From Nitrosopumilales archaeon (GTDB lineage Archaea > Thermoproteota > Nitrososphaeria > Nitrososphaerales > Nitrososphaeraceae): 14,388 nt of DNA. Positions 6,720 to 13,725 of this stretch are shown here, piece by piece; within the stretch, counting starts at the first letter, position 1; each line of letters begins with the position of its first letter. Below the pieces are notes generated by a model that worked only from the letters and a program-made list of their open reading frames with translations, did no database searches and was not told where the DNA came from. Position numbers and translations under genes: made by a program. The stretch spans positions 1 to 14,388 of the forward strand of contig WJXE01000021.1 of assembly GCA_009665115.1 (NCBI GenBank), written 5' to 3'.

Positions 6720-8687
6720 TTAACCAATCGCTTTATGCAAATCATCATAAGCTTGCCTTACTTCTTCTATTGATGTTCCATCCTCCAATGTACTTACATC
6801 ACCTATTGTCGATGACCCGCTTGATATCGATTTCAGTAATCTACGCATTATTTTTCCGCTTCTAGTTTTTGGAAGCTTATTGACAAAATAAATTTCGCCA
6901 GGTGTTGCAATTGGTCCTACTGTTTCTCTAATATGATTAAAAAGTTCAGTTCGTAACTGTTGTTCAGATACTGCGGCGAATTCTGTACGCAATACCAAAA
7001 ATGCAATTATCGATTCTCCTTTTTTCTCATCTGGCCTACTGGTCACTGCTGCCTCCGCAATTGCTCGGTGTGAGACAAACGCACTTTCCAACTCCATTGT
7101 ACCCAACCTGTGTCCTGCTATCTTAAGTACGTCATCCGATCTGCCTAGCAACCAAAGATATCCATCGGTATCATAAAGTGCGTAGTCGCCGGTAAAGTAT
7201 ATGTTGTTGTCGAATTTTCTCCAGTAAGTATTCTGGTATTTTTCATCATCCCTCCAAAGTGTCATCAGCATTCCTGGCCATGGTTTTCTAATTACCAAGT
7301 ATCCTTTTTTGTCTGGGGTTACTGGTTTTCCGTTCTCATCTACAACGACTGCATCTATTCCGGGTAAGGAAAAGGTACCAGAACCGGGCTTCATTGGGAC
7401 GATTTCAATGCCAGTACACGCACTTATCATGATGCCACCTGTTTCAGTTTGCCACCATGTATCAACAATAGGACAATTTTCCTTTCCAATAGTTCTAAAA
7501 TACCACATCCATACCTCGGGATTAATCGGTTCACCAACGGTACCCAATAGACGTAGTGAGGATAAATCAAAAGAATTAGGAATACTATTTCCGAATTTAA
7601 TATACATTCGAAGAGCAGTAGGAGTGGTATATAGAATTGTGGCGCCGTGTTTTTCAACTATATCCCAATATCTATCAGGTTTCGGATAATCTGGCGCTCC
7701 TTCATACATTATCTGGGTAGCACCATGCATTAGCGGCGCATAAACGATGTAGCTATGACCTGTTACCCATCCAATATCAGCAGTACAAAAGAAAATGTCT
7801 TTGTTTGTAAAATCAAAAACCCATTTAGCTGTTGCGTATAGATGGGTCAAATAGCCACCAGTGCTGTGTACGACACCTTTAGGCTTGCCTGTCGTACCTG
7901 ACGTATATAGAATATACAACGGATGCGTACTCTCTATAATTTCTGGCTCACAATATGGTCGTGCATCCTCAATTATCTCGTGCCACCATACATCTTTTGG
8001 ACCCATCGTAATGTTATTTAATGCTCTTTTCAAGACGACAACATGTTCGATTGAAGAAGAGAGAGGAATCGCTTCGTCTACAACTTTTTTCAATTCAACA
8101 AGTTTTCCCCTTCTAAAACCTCCATCGGCAGTTATTACCACTCTCGAATTTGAGTCATTTACTCTATCGGATAATGCCTGCGCGCTGAAGCCAGAGAACA
8201 CAACGGTATGTATTGCCCCAATTCTTGCACATGCCAACATAGCGATTGGAAGTTCTGGCACCATGGGAAGATAAATTGTAACACGGTCACCTTTCTTGAC
8301 TCCGAGATTTTTTAGGGCGCTGGCAAACTTGTTAACAGAACGATATAGTTGAGAATAGGTAAATGCTCTGCTTTCCTTATTTTCAGCTTCCCAGATTATG
8401 GCAGCCTTGTTTTTTAAATCAGAATCTACGTGTCTATCAAGACAATTGACAGATGCATTTAATGCACCACCGACGAACCATTTGTAGAATGGATGGTCGT
8501 TCGAGTCTAATACTTTGTCCCACTGCTTAAACCAAATGAGATTTTTCGCTTGCTCTCCCCAGAATTGCTCAGGGTCTTCCAAAGCTTGACTTCTCATTTT
8601 ATCTAGTTTTTTTCCCTGCAAGCTTACTTTGACTTTTTCACTCTCCTCATATATCCTAGATAAATCGATAAAATTTTGATTAGTCAT
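6720..8687 (-). CDS. acs: Acetyl-CoA synthetase, AMP-forming
   Basis: A 655-residue enzyme that joins acetate (or a similar short acid) to CoA through an acyl-adenylate, using ATP. Length and motifs match bacterial Acs throughout: nucleotide loop YTSGTTGKPKGVV near 262-273; GWVTGHSY near 306-313, holding the Val-Thr pair of the acetate pocket; VGEPINPEVW near 384-393; WWQTETGG near 411-418, with the Trp that limits chain length; TGDYALYDTDGYLW near 499-512; the hinge region GRSDDVLKIAGHRLGT near 515-530; and PKTRSGKIMRRLL, whose Lys612 is the adenylation lysine that acetyltransferases can modify. ATG 8687 is preferred over TTG 8711 because a TATA-like element lies about 28 nt before the ATG and family members start near here. 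Propionate or 3-hydroxypropionate as substrate cannot be excluded, but the conserved pocket Trp favours acetate. It is monocistronic and divergent from a winged-helix gene. Confidence 0.95.
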   Translation of the reverse strand: MTNQNFIDLSRIYEESEKVKVSLQGKKLDKMRSQALEDPEQFWGEQAKNLIWFKQWDKVLDSNDHPFYKWFVGGALNASVNCLDRHVDSDLKNKAAIIWEAENKESRAFTYSQLYRSVNKFASALKNLGVKKGDRVTIYLPMVPELPIAMLACARIGAIHTVVFSGFSAQALSDRVNDSNSRVVITADGGFRRGKLVELKKVVDEAIPLSSSIEHVVVLKRALNNITMGPKDVWWHEIIEDARPYCEPEIIESTHPLYILYTSGTTGKPKGVVHSTGGYLTHLYATAKWVFDFTNKDIFFCTADIGWVTGHSYIVYAPLMHGATQIMYEGAPDYPKPDRYWDIVEKHGATILYTTPTALRMYIKFGNSIPNSFDLSSLRLLGTVGEPINPEVWMWYFRTIGKENCPIVDTWWQTETGGIMISACTGIEIVPMKPGSGTFSLPGIDAVVVDENGKPVTPDKKGYLVIRKPWPGMLMTLWRDDEKYQNTYWRKFDNNIYFTGDYALYDTDGYLWLLGRSDDVLKIAGHRLGTMELESAFVSHRAIAEAAVTSRPDEKKGESIIAFLVLRTEFAAVSEQQLRTELFNHIRETVGPIATPGEIYFVNKLPKTRSGKIMRRLLKSISSGSSTIGDVSTLEDGTSIEEVRQAYDDLHKAIG

Positions 8688-8711
8688 CTGTGATAAGAAA
8701 AGTGCGAACAA

Positions 8712-8719
8712 TTCTTAAA
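8712..8719 (-). promoter_or_regulatory. TATA-like element of acs
   Basis: TTTAAGAA (minus strand) is centred about 28 nt before ATG 8687. This spacing decides the ATG over the upstream TTG at 8711, which would lie before the predicted transcript start. Confidence 0.5.
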
Positions 8720-8877
8720 GTGTTTGGATGGATATGCTTGTGCGTAAAACAATCTCTAGACCATTGTAATCTAGCACAGCTTATATACTAGAAGTGCGTC
8801 TTTATTGGTATTCTTAAGATTTCACAGAAAAAAATGTAATGCTTATCCGGAACCATGTTACTACAAAATGTGTCAAT

Positions 8878-8890
8878 ATATTAAAATAAA
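8878..8890 (+). promoter_or_regulatory. TATA-like element of the winged-helix gene
   Basis: ATATTAAAATAAA is centred about 27 nt before GTG 8912, fitting a leaderless transcript that begins at or just before the GTG. Confidence 0.5.
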
Positions 8891-8911
8891 CAAATCCAGT
8901 GTATTTTAATT

Positions 8912-9175
8912 GTGAAATACAGAAGTAGAACAGAAATAGTAGCGATGATCCTAGAGGCAGCAAACGGCGGGGCTACGAAGACAAAAATCATGTATAAGGC
9001 CTTTCTTAGCTATGCACAGCTACGGGAATATCTTTCCGTACTCATCGAAAACACTTTGTTAGAGTACTTGGAGGGGTCCCAGACATATAAAACAACGGAG
9101 AAAGGATTAAACTTCCTAAAGATGCACAACGAAATAGGCGAACTTTTGCAGACTTCAACAAGCCAAGGAAAATAG
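8912..9175 (+). CDS. Winged-helix DNA-binding protein, thaumarchaeal type
   Basis: An 87-residue single-domain protein starting with GTG. The opening RSRTEIVAMILEAANGGATK, followed by TKIMYKAFLSYAQLREYL and then LLEYLEGSQTYKTTEKGLNFL, is the standard pattern of the small winged-helix regulators found in many copies in ammonia-oxidising archaea (HTH_45-like): helix 1, the 'TKTKIMYKA' turn, the recognition helix 'SYAQLREYL', the wing, and a final helix that pairs two monomers. The final helix may be slightly short. It should bind DNA as a dimer; the target is unknown. It is divergent from acs with about 225 nt between the start codons, so acs is a possible target, an inference from position only. 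A T-rich tract follows the stop. Confidence 0.85.
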   Translation: MKYRSRTEIVAMILEAANGGATKTKIMYKAFLSYAQLREYLSVLIENTLLEYLEGSQTYKTTEKGLNFLKMHNEIGELLQTSTSQGK

Positions 9176-9186
9176 GATAAATAATA

Positions 9187-9216
9187 CCTTTTTTCTTATA
9201 TTTTTCTCTTTTTCTT
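9187..9216 (+). terminator. T-rich terminator after the winged-helix gene
   Basis: Four closely spaced T-rich runs begin about 12 nt after the TAG, as expected for an archaeal terminator between two convergent genes. Confidence 0.5.
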
Positions 9217-9217
9217 T

Positions 9218-9245
9218 GTTTGTATAGCGTTGTTTGTATACCGTT
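9218..9245. repeat. Tandem 14-bp direct repeat
   Basis: GTTTGTATAGCGTT is followed at once by GTTTGTATACCGTT, differing at one base. It lies between the convergent winged-helix and cdvA genes. It looks like a recent local duplication; no function is apparent. Confidence 0.7.
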
Positions 9246-9252
9246 GAAAAAT

Positions 9253-10107
9253 TTATTCGTTTTGAATTACCTGGTTCAGCCAACTTGCGTCTGAATCTGA
9301 TTCACGTTTAGTAGTTTTCGTTATTACTTTACCCTCACTAGAATTTTCAGTTGCGGTATTATCAGTTGCACTATATTCAGTAGCATCCGCATTTACGAGT
9401 TGTGGCGTTGTTATAGTCACTGTAGATTCTAGTTGCTGTGGAGATGATTCTCCAGTAGCTGCTTTTGGATTCGATGTGGGCGTAGTAGTAGGTAGTCTTG
9501 GCGGTAAAGCAATATTTTCCAACGTTTGTTGTGTGAGCCTCATCTTGACATTATTGATTTCAGACTTTTCGATAGTAATATGCTCTATTAGATCATTGGT
9601 GTGTGTACTGATTTGTTGATATGCCTCCTCCGTTATCTCATTGCTTCTGAACTGTAGCTTCGCATCAAACAACACTGTTTTGATGCTTCTGTTTTCTGTA
9701 TCCAATTCATTCAATCTTGCTTGCAATTTCTCATTAACAGATTTTTCAATCTCACCAAGATCATTGAGCCTCTTTTCGTATTTCAGGTAAACCAGTTCAG
9801 CATCGTCCTTCATCAAATCATTTTCTGCAACGATATCCTGTAGTCCCTTTATTCGTTGTAGAGTAAGGTTTTTCTGCCTCAATAGCTTTTGAGCGTCCAA
9901 TCTCCACCTGGGAATATAGATTACATAATCTCCTTGAACCAATAGCTGTTCATACGGTAGCTGTTTTAAACCTGCAGAACCGCAATCTACGCCGACAGAT
10001 TCAATTGAGCCATCAGTATCTGTTATTATACCAACCACTTTTCCCATGAATGTACCATACATATCCTTGACTTGTTTACCCACGAATTCGAGCTTGAGTT
10101 CGCTCAT
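9253..10107 (-). CDS. cdvA: CdvA, archaeal cell-division protein
   Basis: CdvA forms filaments at mid-cell and recruits the ESCRT-III protein CdvB in archaea that divide by the Cdv system. The 284-residue product has the expected order: an N-terminal PRC-barrel (about 1-75; GKQVKDMYGTFMGKVVGIIT, then VDCGSAGLKQLPYEQLLV), a long charged coiled coil (about 80-195, rich in Lys, Glu and Leu), a Thr/Ser/Pro/Asn-rich linker (about 200-265) and a short conserved-looking end SWLNQVIQ that could be the CdvB-binding tail by analogy with crenarchaeal CdvA. ATG 10107 was chosen over ATG 10116, since a TATA-like element sits about 24 nt before it and homologues begin MSEL. It stands alone, apart from cdvB and cdvC, as in other Thaumarchaeota, and is divergent from the ThyX-like unit. 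Confidence 0.88.
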   Translation of the reverse strand: MSELKLEFVGKQVKDMYGTFMGKVVGIITDTDGSIESVGVDCGSAGLKQLPYEQLLVQGDYVIYIPRWRLDAQKLLRQKNLTLQRIKGLQDIVAENDLMKDDAELVYLKYEKRLNDLGEIEKSVNEKLQARLNELDTENRSIKTVLFDAKLQFRSNEITEEAYQQISTHTNDLIEHITIEKSEINNVKMRLTQQTLENIALPPRLPTTTPTSNPKAATGESSPQQLESTVTITTPQLVNADATEYSATDNTATENSSEGKVITKTTKRESDSDASWLNQVIQNE

Positions 10108-10127
10108 GCAAATCATTTTGTAAGTAC

Positions 10128-10135
10128 GTATAATG
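10128..10135 (-). promoter_or_regulatory. TATA-like element of cdvA
   Basis: CATTATAC (minus strand) is centred about 24 nt before ATG 10107 and supports that start. Confidence 0.45.
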
Positions 10136-10158
10136 GTGACGGTGTCAAAATTGTTGCA

Positions 10159-10166
10159 TTATTTAG
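10159..10166 (+). promoter_or_regulatory. TATA-like element of the small-ORF/thyX-like unit
   Basis: TTATTTAG is centred about 27 nt before ATG 10190. It supports that start over ATG 10133, which lies upstream of the predicted transcript start and within the cdvA promoter region. Confidence 0.45.
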
Positions 10167-10189
10167 TAAGGCCAATTTGCCCGAAACTG

Positions 10190-10336
10190 ATGGTGATAAA
10201 AGAGGATTTTAGGCAACTTAACGAATTCCAGAAAGCCGAATTAGGGTTCCTTTTGGAGGGAATAGAGGGAGAAAGAGCCAGAAAGAAGACTAAGTCAAAG
10301 TTTTTATCAGTCAGCATCATGAGTTACGCAACGTGA
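10190..10336 (+). CDS. Small basic protein translated just before the ThyX-like gene
   Basis: A 48-residue frame (MVIKEDFRQLNEFQKAELGF, then LLEGIEGERARKKTKSKF) whose TGA overlaps the GTG of the next gene by four bases (GTGA). Such overlap usually means translational coupling in one operon. The middle is a likely amphipathic helix and the end is strongly basic. I do not recognise it. The ATG at 10133 would add 19 residues, but the TATA-like element at 10159-10166 favours 10190. It may serve the ThyX-like protein, act as a leader peptide, or be independent. Confidence 0.5.
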   Translation: MVIKEDFRQLNEFQKAELGFLLEGIEGERARKKTKSKFLSVSIMSYAT

Positions 10337-11979
10337 GCTCTTATAACACAATTTTCTATGATAATTTCTCTGAAGAAGAAAAGTTTATTCTACGTTCACA
10401 TTTTTCTAACCCTGATAGACCTGTTTTTGCAATAGTTACGCCTGCACAGGTAGACAGAGGAGCATTAATGTCCAGATATTCTAGGACAGATAAGACAATG
10501 CGACGCATATTCCTAGACGAATTTGCCAAAAATCCAAACAGGGGAGAGGAATTCTATGGAAGAGTATTGTTAGAGTATGGAGACGACTCTGTTGCTGAAC
10601 TAGGAGAGGCACAGATTGCAATAGAATGGATCTCAAACATCGCTGCTAAGAAAATCGAGGATCATAGAATCGGACTCTCATATCTTGAAAAATCTTCACG
10701 TTATGTGGCATTTGATCAAAAAGTTAATGGTCAGTACAAGTACTTTAAAGAAGAGCGGATCATGGCATCACCACATGCTGATTTATACACACAGGCATGC
10801 GATCATGCTTTCGACATTTACGCCAAGAATTTACAGCCAATGCAGAAATTTATTGCAGAAGTGGAGCCAATCGACCGCTTTCTTTTTTTCGACTCGTTGT
10901 CAAAACTAGAAGTAGCTTATAGTAACTTGAGGTTTGACAAGGACATTGAATCTGCAAGACGAATATATAATGCAACTATTAAGGCCAAGGTACTTGATGT
11001 CCTTCGTGGACTTTTGCCAGCCTCCACTCTTACAAATTTGGGCATCACAGGAAATGGTCGAGCATTTGAATACTTGCTGTCAAAAATGTTCTCATCAGAC
11101 CTAACTGAAATAAAATCGCTTGCAGTTCAGTTGCAATCAGAACTTGATGCAGTTATTTTTGCTTTTGTAAGACGTGCAAACGATGAGTACGGGCATACTC
11201 TACAAACTTATCTTATAAATACAAAGAATGCAATCTTAGAGCTTGCCAGGTATCACACAAAAAATCTCAAGGCGGAAGAAAAACCACAATCTGTGAAACT
11301 TTTAAATTTTGAAGATAATGCTGAAGCTGAGATAAAAGTTGGTTCTGCAATTTTATATGAGCAAGCCCAAGGTCAGTCTCTTGATAGTCTTGCACGATAT
11401 ATTCGATCTCTACCCCCAATAGAAAGGCATAAAATAATTCAAACCTATACAAAATTCCGAGCTAATAGAAGACACCGTCCTGGTAGAGCATTTGAAATGG
11501 TAGAATTTACATTTGAAATGTTTACAAATTTCGGAATATTCCGTGACCTGCATCGTCATAGAATACTTACCTTAGAAAGACAGCTGCTTTCTACTAAACA
11601 TGGATATGATCTTCCACCAGAGATTATCGACATGGGTATCGATAAAGATTTCAAAGATTGTATGTATAAATGTGATGAAGTATATAAAATCATTTCAACG
11701 AAAATGCCTGAAGAATCACAATATGTAGTTAATTTTGCATACAAATATCCATATTTTATGAAACTTAATTTGCGAGAGGCATGCCACATGGTTGAGCTTA
11801 GAACTATTCCGCAGGGGCACCCAGATTATCGCAGAGTATGTCAGAAGATTTTTACAGAGATCAAACGTGTCCATCCTGTGCTTGCTGGAGGAATTAAGTT
11901 TGTAGACCTAGGCACGTATGAGCTGGAAAGATTCAATGCTGAGAAACATACAGAGAGTAAGAGGCGAAAGCTAAATTAA
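10333..11979 (+). CDS. Long ThyX-like protein with two ThyX-type halves
   Basis: ThyX is a flavin-dependent thymidylate synthase of about 220-250 residues; this protein has 548 and appears to be two such domains in tandem. The N-terminal half has RGEEFYGRVLLEYGDDSVAE near 70-89 and HRIGLSYLEKSSRY at 111-124, which keeps the S-x2-E-x-S-x-R-Y part of the ThyX signature R-H-R-x2-S-x-N-E-x-S-x-R-Y but not its start. The C-terminal half has FGIFRDLHRHRILTLERQLLS at 400-420, which keeps R-H-R but not the later Ser-Arg-Tyr, and LREACHMVELRTIPQGHPDY near 480-499, resembling the family's last Arg-rich helix. Whether it makes dTMP, or is a paralogue with another role, cannot be told. GTG 10333 overlaps the preceding 48-codon ORF by four bases. 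The start is divergent from cdvA, so DNA precursor supply and division may share control. Confidence 0.8.
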   Translation: MSSYNTIFYDNFSEEEKFILRSHFSNPDRPVFAIVTPAQVDRGALMSRYSRTDKTMRRIFLDEFAKNPNRGEEFYGRVLLEYGDDSVAELGEAQIAIEWISNIAAKKIEDHRIGLSYLEKSSRYVAFDQKVNGQYKYFKEERIMASPHADLYTQACDHAFDIYAKNLQPMQKFIAEVEPIDRFLFFDSLSKLEVAYSNLRFDKDIESARRIYNATIKAKVLDVLRGLLPASTLTNLGITGNGRAFEYLLSKMFSSDLTEIKSLAVQLQSELDAVIFAFVRRANDEYGHTLQTYLINTKNAILELARYHTKNLKAEEKPQSVKLLNFEDNAEAEIKVGSAILYEQAQGQSLDSLARYIRSLPPIERHKIIQTYTKFRANRRHRPGRAFEMVEFTFEMFTNFGIFRDLHRHRILTLERQLLSTKHGYDLPPEIIDMGIDKDFKDCMYKCDEVYKIISTKMPEESQYVVNFAYKYPYFMKLNLREACHMVELRTIPQGHPDYRRVCQKIFTEIKRVHPVLAGGIKFVDLGTYELERFNAEKHTESKRRKLN

Positions 11980-11996
11980 AAAATGCCTGTGGTAAA

Positions 11997-12004
11997 TTAT
12001 AAAA
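11997..12004 (+). promoter_or_regulatory. TATA box before the small membrane ORF
   Basis: TTATAAAA, a strong archaeal TATA match, is centred about 29 nt before ATG 12030. It is the main evidence that the short ORF there is transcribed. Confidence 0.45.
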
Positions 12005-12029
12005 CGTCCTACAACGATCGGTCGAATTT

Positions 12030-12173
12030 ATGATATCGAGAAGAAAATGGATGTCATTGCTGCTGGCAATTCTCTCCCTGAATGTAACGATAGCGCTTTC
12101 ATTTCTATCCACTCAGATTGCTAGTTTTGCCTGTATATGGAATTACTGTGATTATTACGAAATCAGCAGATGA
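12030..12173 (+). CDS. Small membrane or exported peptide, 47 residues
   Basis: ATG 12030 to TGA 12173. The product starts MISRRKWM, a positive N-terminus, then has a hydrophobic run of about 20 residues (SLLLAILSLNVTIALSFLS) and a short Tyr/Cys-rich tail (CIWNYCDYY). This is the layout of a single-span membrane peptide or a signal peptide with almost no mature part. A good TATA box precedes it at leaderless distance. Its last 69 bases run antisense to the 3' end of the secreted-protein gene at 12105-12794, which is unusual. I do not recognise it, and it could be a chance frame with a fortunate promoter. Confidence 0.4.
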   Translation: MISRRKWMSLLLAILSLNVTIALSFLSTQIASFACIWNYCDYYEISR

Positions 12174-12794
12174 AGAAGCGGTAGACGTACTGCTGCCGCC
12201 AATCAAACCCATTGTTCTGGTTTGAGGTAATCTCCAATCAGCATTAACTATGCTGCTACTTCCTATCTGAATATTCTTCAAAAAGCCAAGGGCTTTGAAC
12301 GGATTATTCTGAGTTGTAGCATTCGATCCTAATCCTCTAAACCCTTGTCCCATCATAGCGTTCATGGGATTTGTGTTGTTAGTCATCAACATGCCAGTAT
12401 TATTGTCTCCCGTACTGCGCGAAGCTGCAGCTAATGACATTAGACCTTTGAGATCCAAAGGTAATCTTAGTGCTATAACTGTAACTGAAGGTACAAGGCT
12501 ACTATTACTACTTGTTGTTACGTGTTTTAGAGTTACAGATATCTCATTATTTCCAAGGTTTTCTCCGGTAACTTTGACTCCATTTACCATGCTTATACCT
12601 ACAATACCTGAGATTGATGATGCATTGAATATGCTATTCATGAAATCCGGTGAACCAAAAGTCATCGCACCGTCATGACTATTACCGAATAGTTGAGGTT
12701 GAGCTAACACTGGACTAGAAAAAGTTGCTGATTTCACGAGAAGCATAAGCAGGGCTAAAGCACTAGGGACGGACGTCAATATTTTTCTGGACAT
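12105..12794 (-). CDS. Secreted Ser/Thr/Asn-rich protein of unknown function
   Basis: A 229-residue protein from ATG 12794; the frame is open upstream to 12863, but those residues lie before the predicted promoter. The N-terminus is a clear export signal: MSRK, a hydrophobic core (ALALLMLLVKSA) and an A-x-A-like end before Q32 (PVLAQ). The mature part is rich in Ser, Thr, Asn and Gly with several beta-strand-like stretches (VNGVKVTGENLG, then SVTVIALRLPLDL) and no known domain. It contains at least six N-x-S/T sequons (NAS, NSS, NNT twice, NAT, NLS), as expected of a surface protein in an archaeon with N-glycosylation. It has no C-terminal membrane anchor. The 3' end overlaps a small convergent ORF. 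Confidence 0.65.
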   Translation of the reverse strand: MSRKILTSVPSALALLMLLVKSATFSSPVLAQPQLFGNSHDGAMTFGSPDFMNSIFNASSISGIVGISMVNGVKVTGENLGNNEISVTLKHVTTSSNSSLVPSVTVIALRLPLDLKGLMSLAAASRSTGDNNTGMLMTNNTNPMNAMMGQGFRGLGSNATTQNNPFKALGFLKNIQIGSSSIVNADWRLPQTRTMGLIGGSSTSTASSSADFVIITVIPYTGKTSNLSG

Positions 12795-12821
12795 AATGTG
12801 ATTTTGAAAGAGCGATACTAG

Positions 12822-12829
12822 TTTATTTA
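12822..12829 (-). promoter_or_regulatory. TATA-like element of the secreted-protein gene
   Basis: TAAATAAA (minus strand) is centred about 31 nt before ATG 12794 and supports that start over upstream in-frame codons. Confidence 0.4.
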
Positions 12830-12928
12830 CATTCTTAAGTAAAGAAATTGGGAAAAAATGCAATACTATAGTTGCACGTCATCCAGTCCCATACTATTAC
12901 CTAGCAGTGCCGGACTGGTTACGCAAAG

Positions 12929-12963
12929 CAAGCTGAAAGTTATGAGCTATACTTTTTAGCTTG
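12929..12963. repeat. Stem-loop with 11 pairs
   Basis: CAAGCT-G-AAAGT, a 10-nt loop, then ACTTT-TT-AGCTTG forms a stem of two blocks with a small internal mismatch. On the minus strand it lies at the very end of the 35-codon ORF and about 130 nt after the TRAM gene; a T6 run follows some 70 nt later near 12853-12858. It may be a 3' processing or stability element of the TRAM transcript. Confidence 0.5.
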
Positions 12964-13047
12964 ATAGTCAGGAAACATTTGTTTTTGTCGTTCCAAATCT
13001 CGATATTGTGTCAGGTATAACAACCGTTTCTTGGTTACCGCAACCAT
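12940..13047 (-). CDS. Possible 35-residue protein downstream of the TRAM gene
   Basis: ATG 13047 to TAA 12940. The product (MVAVTKKRLLYLTQYRDLER, then QKQMFPDYQAKKYSS) is basic and rich in Tyr, Gln and Lys, with a helix-like centre. It begins 46 nt after the TRAM stop on the same strand with no clear TATA element of its own, so it would share the TRAM transcript. I do not recognise it; at this length a chance frame is a real possibility. Confidence 0.3.
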   Translation of the reverse strand: MVAVTKKRLLYLTQYRDLERQKQMFPDYQAKKYSS

Positions 13048-13093
13048 GACACCACCAACCAACTGTCCACGTACGGCTCAGTTATTGCGTGAT

Positions 13094-13339
13094 TTAGCTC
13101 ACAACCGTAGCTGTAGCGAACCTATTTCCTACCTGATCAACCTTAACCTTAACTTTCTGTCCAACTTTTCCATTTTTGACAAAAACAACAAATCCTTGGA
13201 CTCTTGCGATACCGTCACCTTGTCTACTGATTTCCGTAACTTCTATGTCATATTCCTTACCTACTTCTACTGGTTTTGGGCCTGTAGATCCTCTAAAGTC
13301 TCTACTGCCTCCACCGCCGTAACTTCTGCCGTAACCCAT
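13094..13339 (-). CDS. Single TRAM-domain RNA-binding protein
   Basis: An 81-residue protein: a Gly/Arg/Ser-rich leader (MGYGRSYGGGGSRDFRGSTG) and a TRAM domain from about 24 to 80 with KEYDIEVTEISRQGDGIARV, then QGFVVFVKNGKVGQKVKVKV, the usual 'G-D-G-I-A-R-V/F...G-x-x-V-F-V' barrel. Stand-alone TRAM proteins are abundant in archaea and bind RNA, where at least one acts as a cold-shock-type RNA chaperone in a methanogen. The Gly-Arg-rich leader probably adds non-specific RNA contact. A TATA box (TTTATAGA) lies about 25 nt before the ATG, so the transcript should be leaderless. A 35-codon ORF and a stem-loop follow. Confidence 0.9.
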   Translation of the reverse strand: MGYGRSYGGGGSRDFRGSTGPKPVEVGKEYDIEVTEISRQGDGIARVQGFVVFVKNGKVGQKVKVKVDQVGNRFATATVVS

Positions 13340-13361
13340 CAGGTCGAGTGCTAGCTTGCTC

Positions 13362-13367
13362 TATAAA
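13362..13367 (-). promoter_or_regulatory. TATA box of the TRAM gene
   Basis: TTTATA (minus strand) is centred about 25 nt before ATG 13339, a near-ideal archaeal promoter position. Confidence 0.55.
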
Positions 13368-13432
13368 TCTCTTTTTCATTTACTGTCAAGCGGTTGTTTG
13401 CCTTTCGTCTTTATTTTTGAATTTCCCTACGG

Positions 13433-13679
13433 CTATTGGATATATCTCCAATATTTTCTTTCTACACCAAAGGCTAACTTAATACCGCCTCTGAACTCTT
13501 GTATTTTTCGTGTTTTGCCTTCTATTTTTGCAGCTATTTCTTCTACTTCTATTCCCCGAATTCCATGTACCGTCTTGGCCTCCTCTCTAACTGCAGTCTG
13601 TGCTGCATTCTCCCAGCCTTTTTCAGAACTACCAACAAGCTCACAAGCTCACAAGCTCTACAATTTTGGCTACTGACAT
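13433..13679 (-). pseudogene. Dodecin gene broken by a triplicated 8-bp repeat
   Basis: Dodecins are small flavin-storage proteins that form 12-mers. From ATG 13679 the frame reads MSVAKIVELVSL and stops at once. From inside the repeat a second frame reads ELVGSSEKGWENAAQTAVRE and on through KTVHGIRGIEVEEIAAKIEG to FRGGIKLAFGVER, a clear dodecin, to TAG 13433. The two join only if two of three tandem copies of GAGCTTGT (minus strand) are removed; that gives a 76-residue protein starting MSVAKIVELVGSSEKGWE, the normal dodecin N-terminus. With three copies the start frame meets TGA inside the repeat, and no start codon serves the second frame. As written the gene is off. It keeps the Trp that stacks on flavin (GW). 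It may be a true mutation or a copy-number error in assembly. A TATA-like AAATATATTTG lies about 36 nt upstream. Confidence 0.8.
13635..13658. repeat. Three perfect tandem copies of an 8-bp unit within the dodecin gene
   Basis: ACAAGCTC (plus strand) occurs three times in a row. The 16 extra bases over one copy shift the dodecin reading frame. Only a one-copy allele can encode the full protein: two copies shift the frame, and three or more meet an in-frame TGA. Confidence 0.9.
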
Positions 13680-13725
13680 ACGGCCAACCAACCGATACAG
13701 ATTTGTGAACAAATATATTTTTCCA

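Noticed and set aside
8688..8711. Extension of acs to TTG 8711
   Set aside because: It would start before the predicted transcript start and adds residues not seen in the family.
13031..13676. Plus-strand frames of about 100 codons opposite the TRAM and dodecin genes
   Set aside because: They are shadows of clearly recognisable minus-strand genes.
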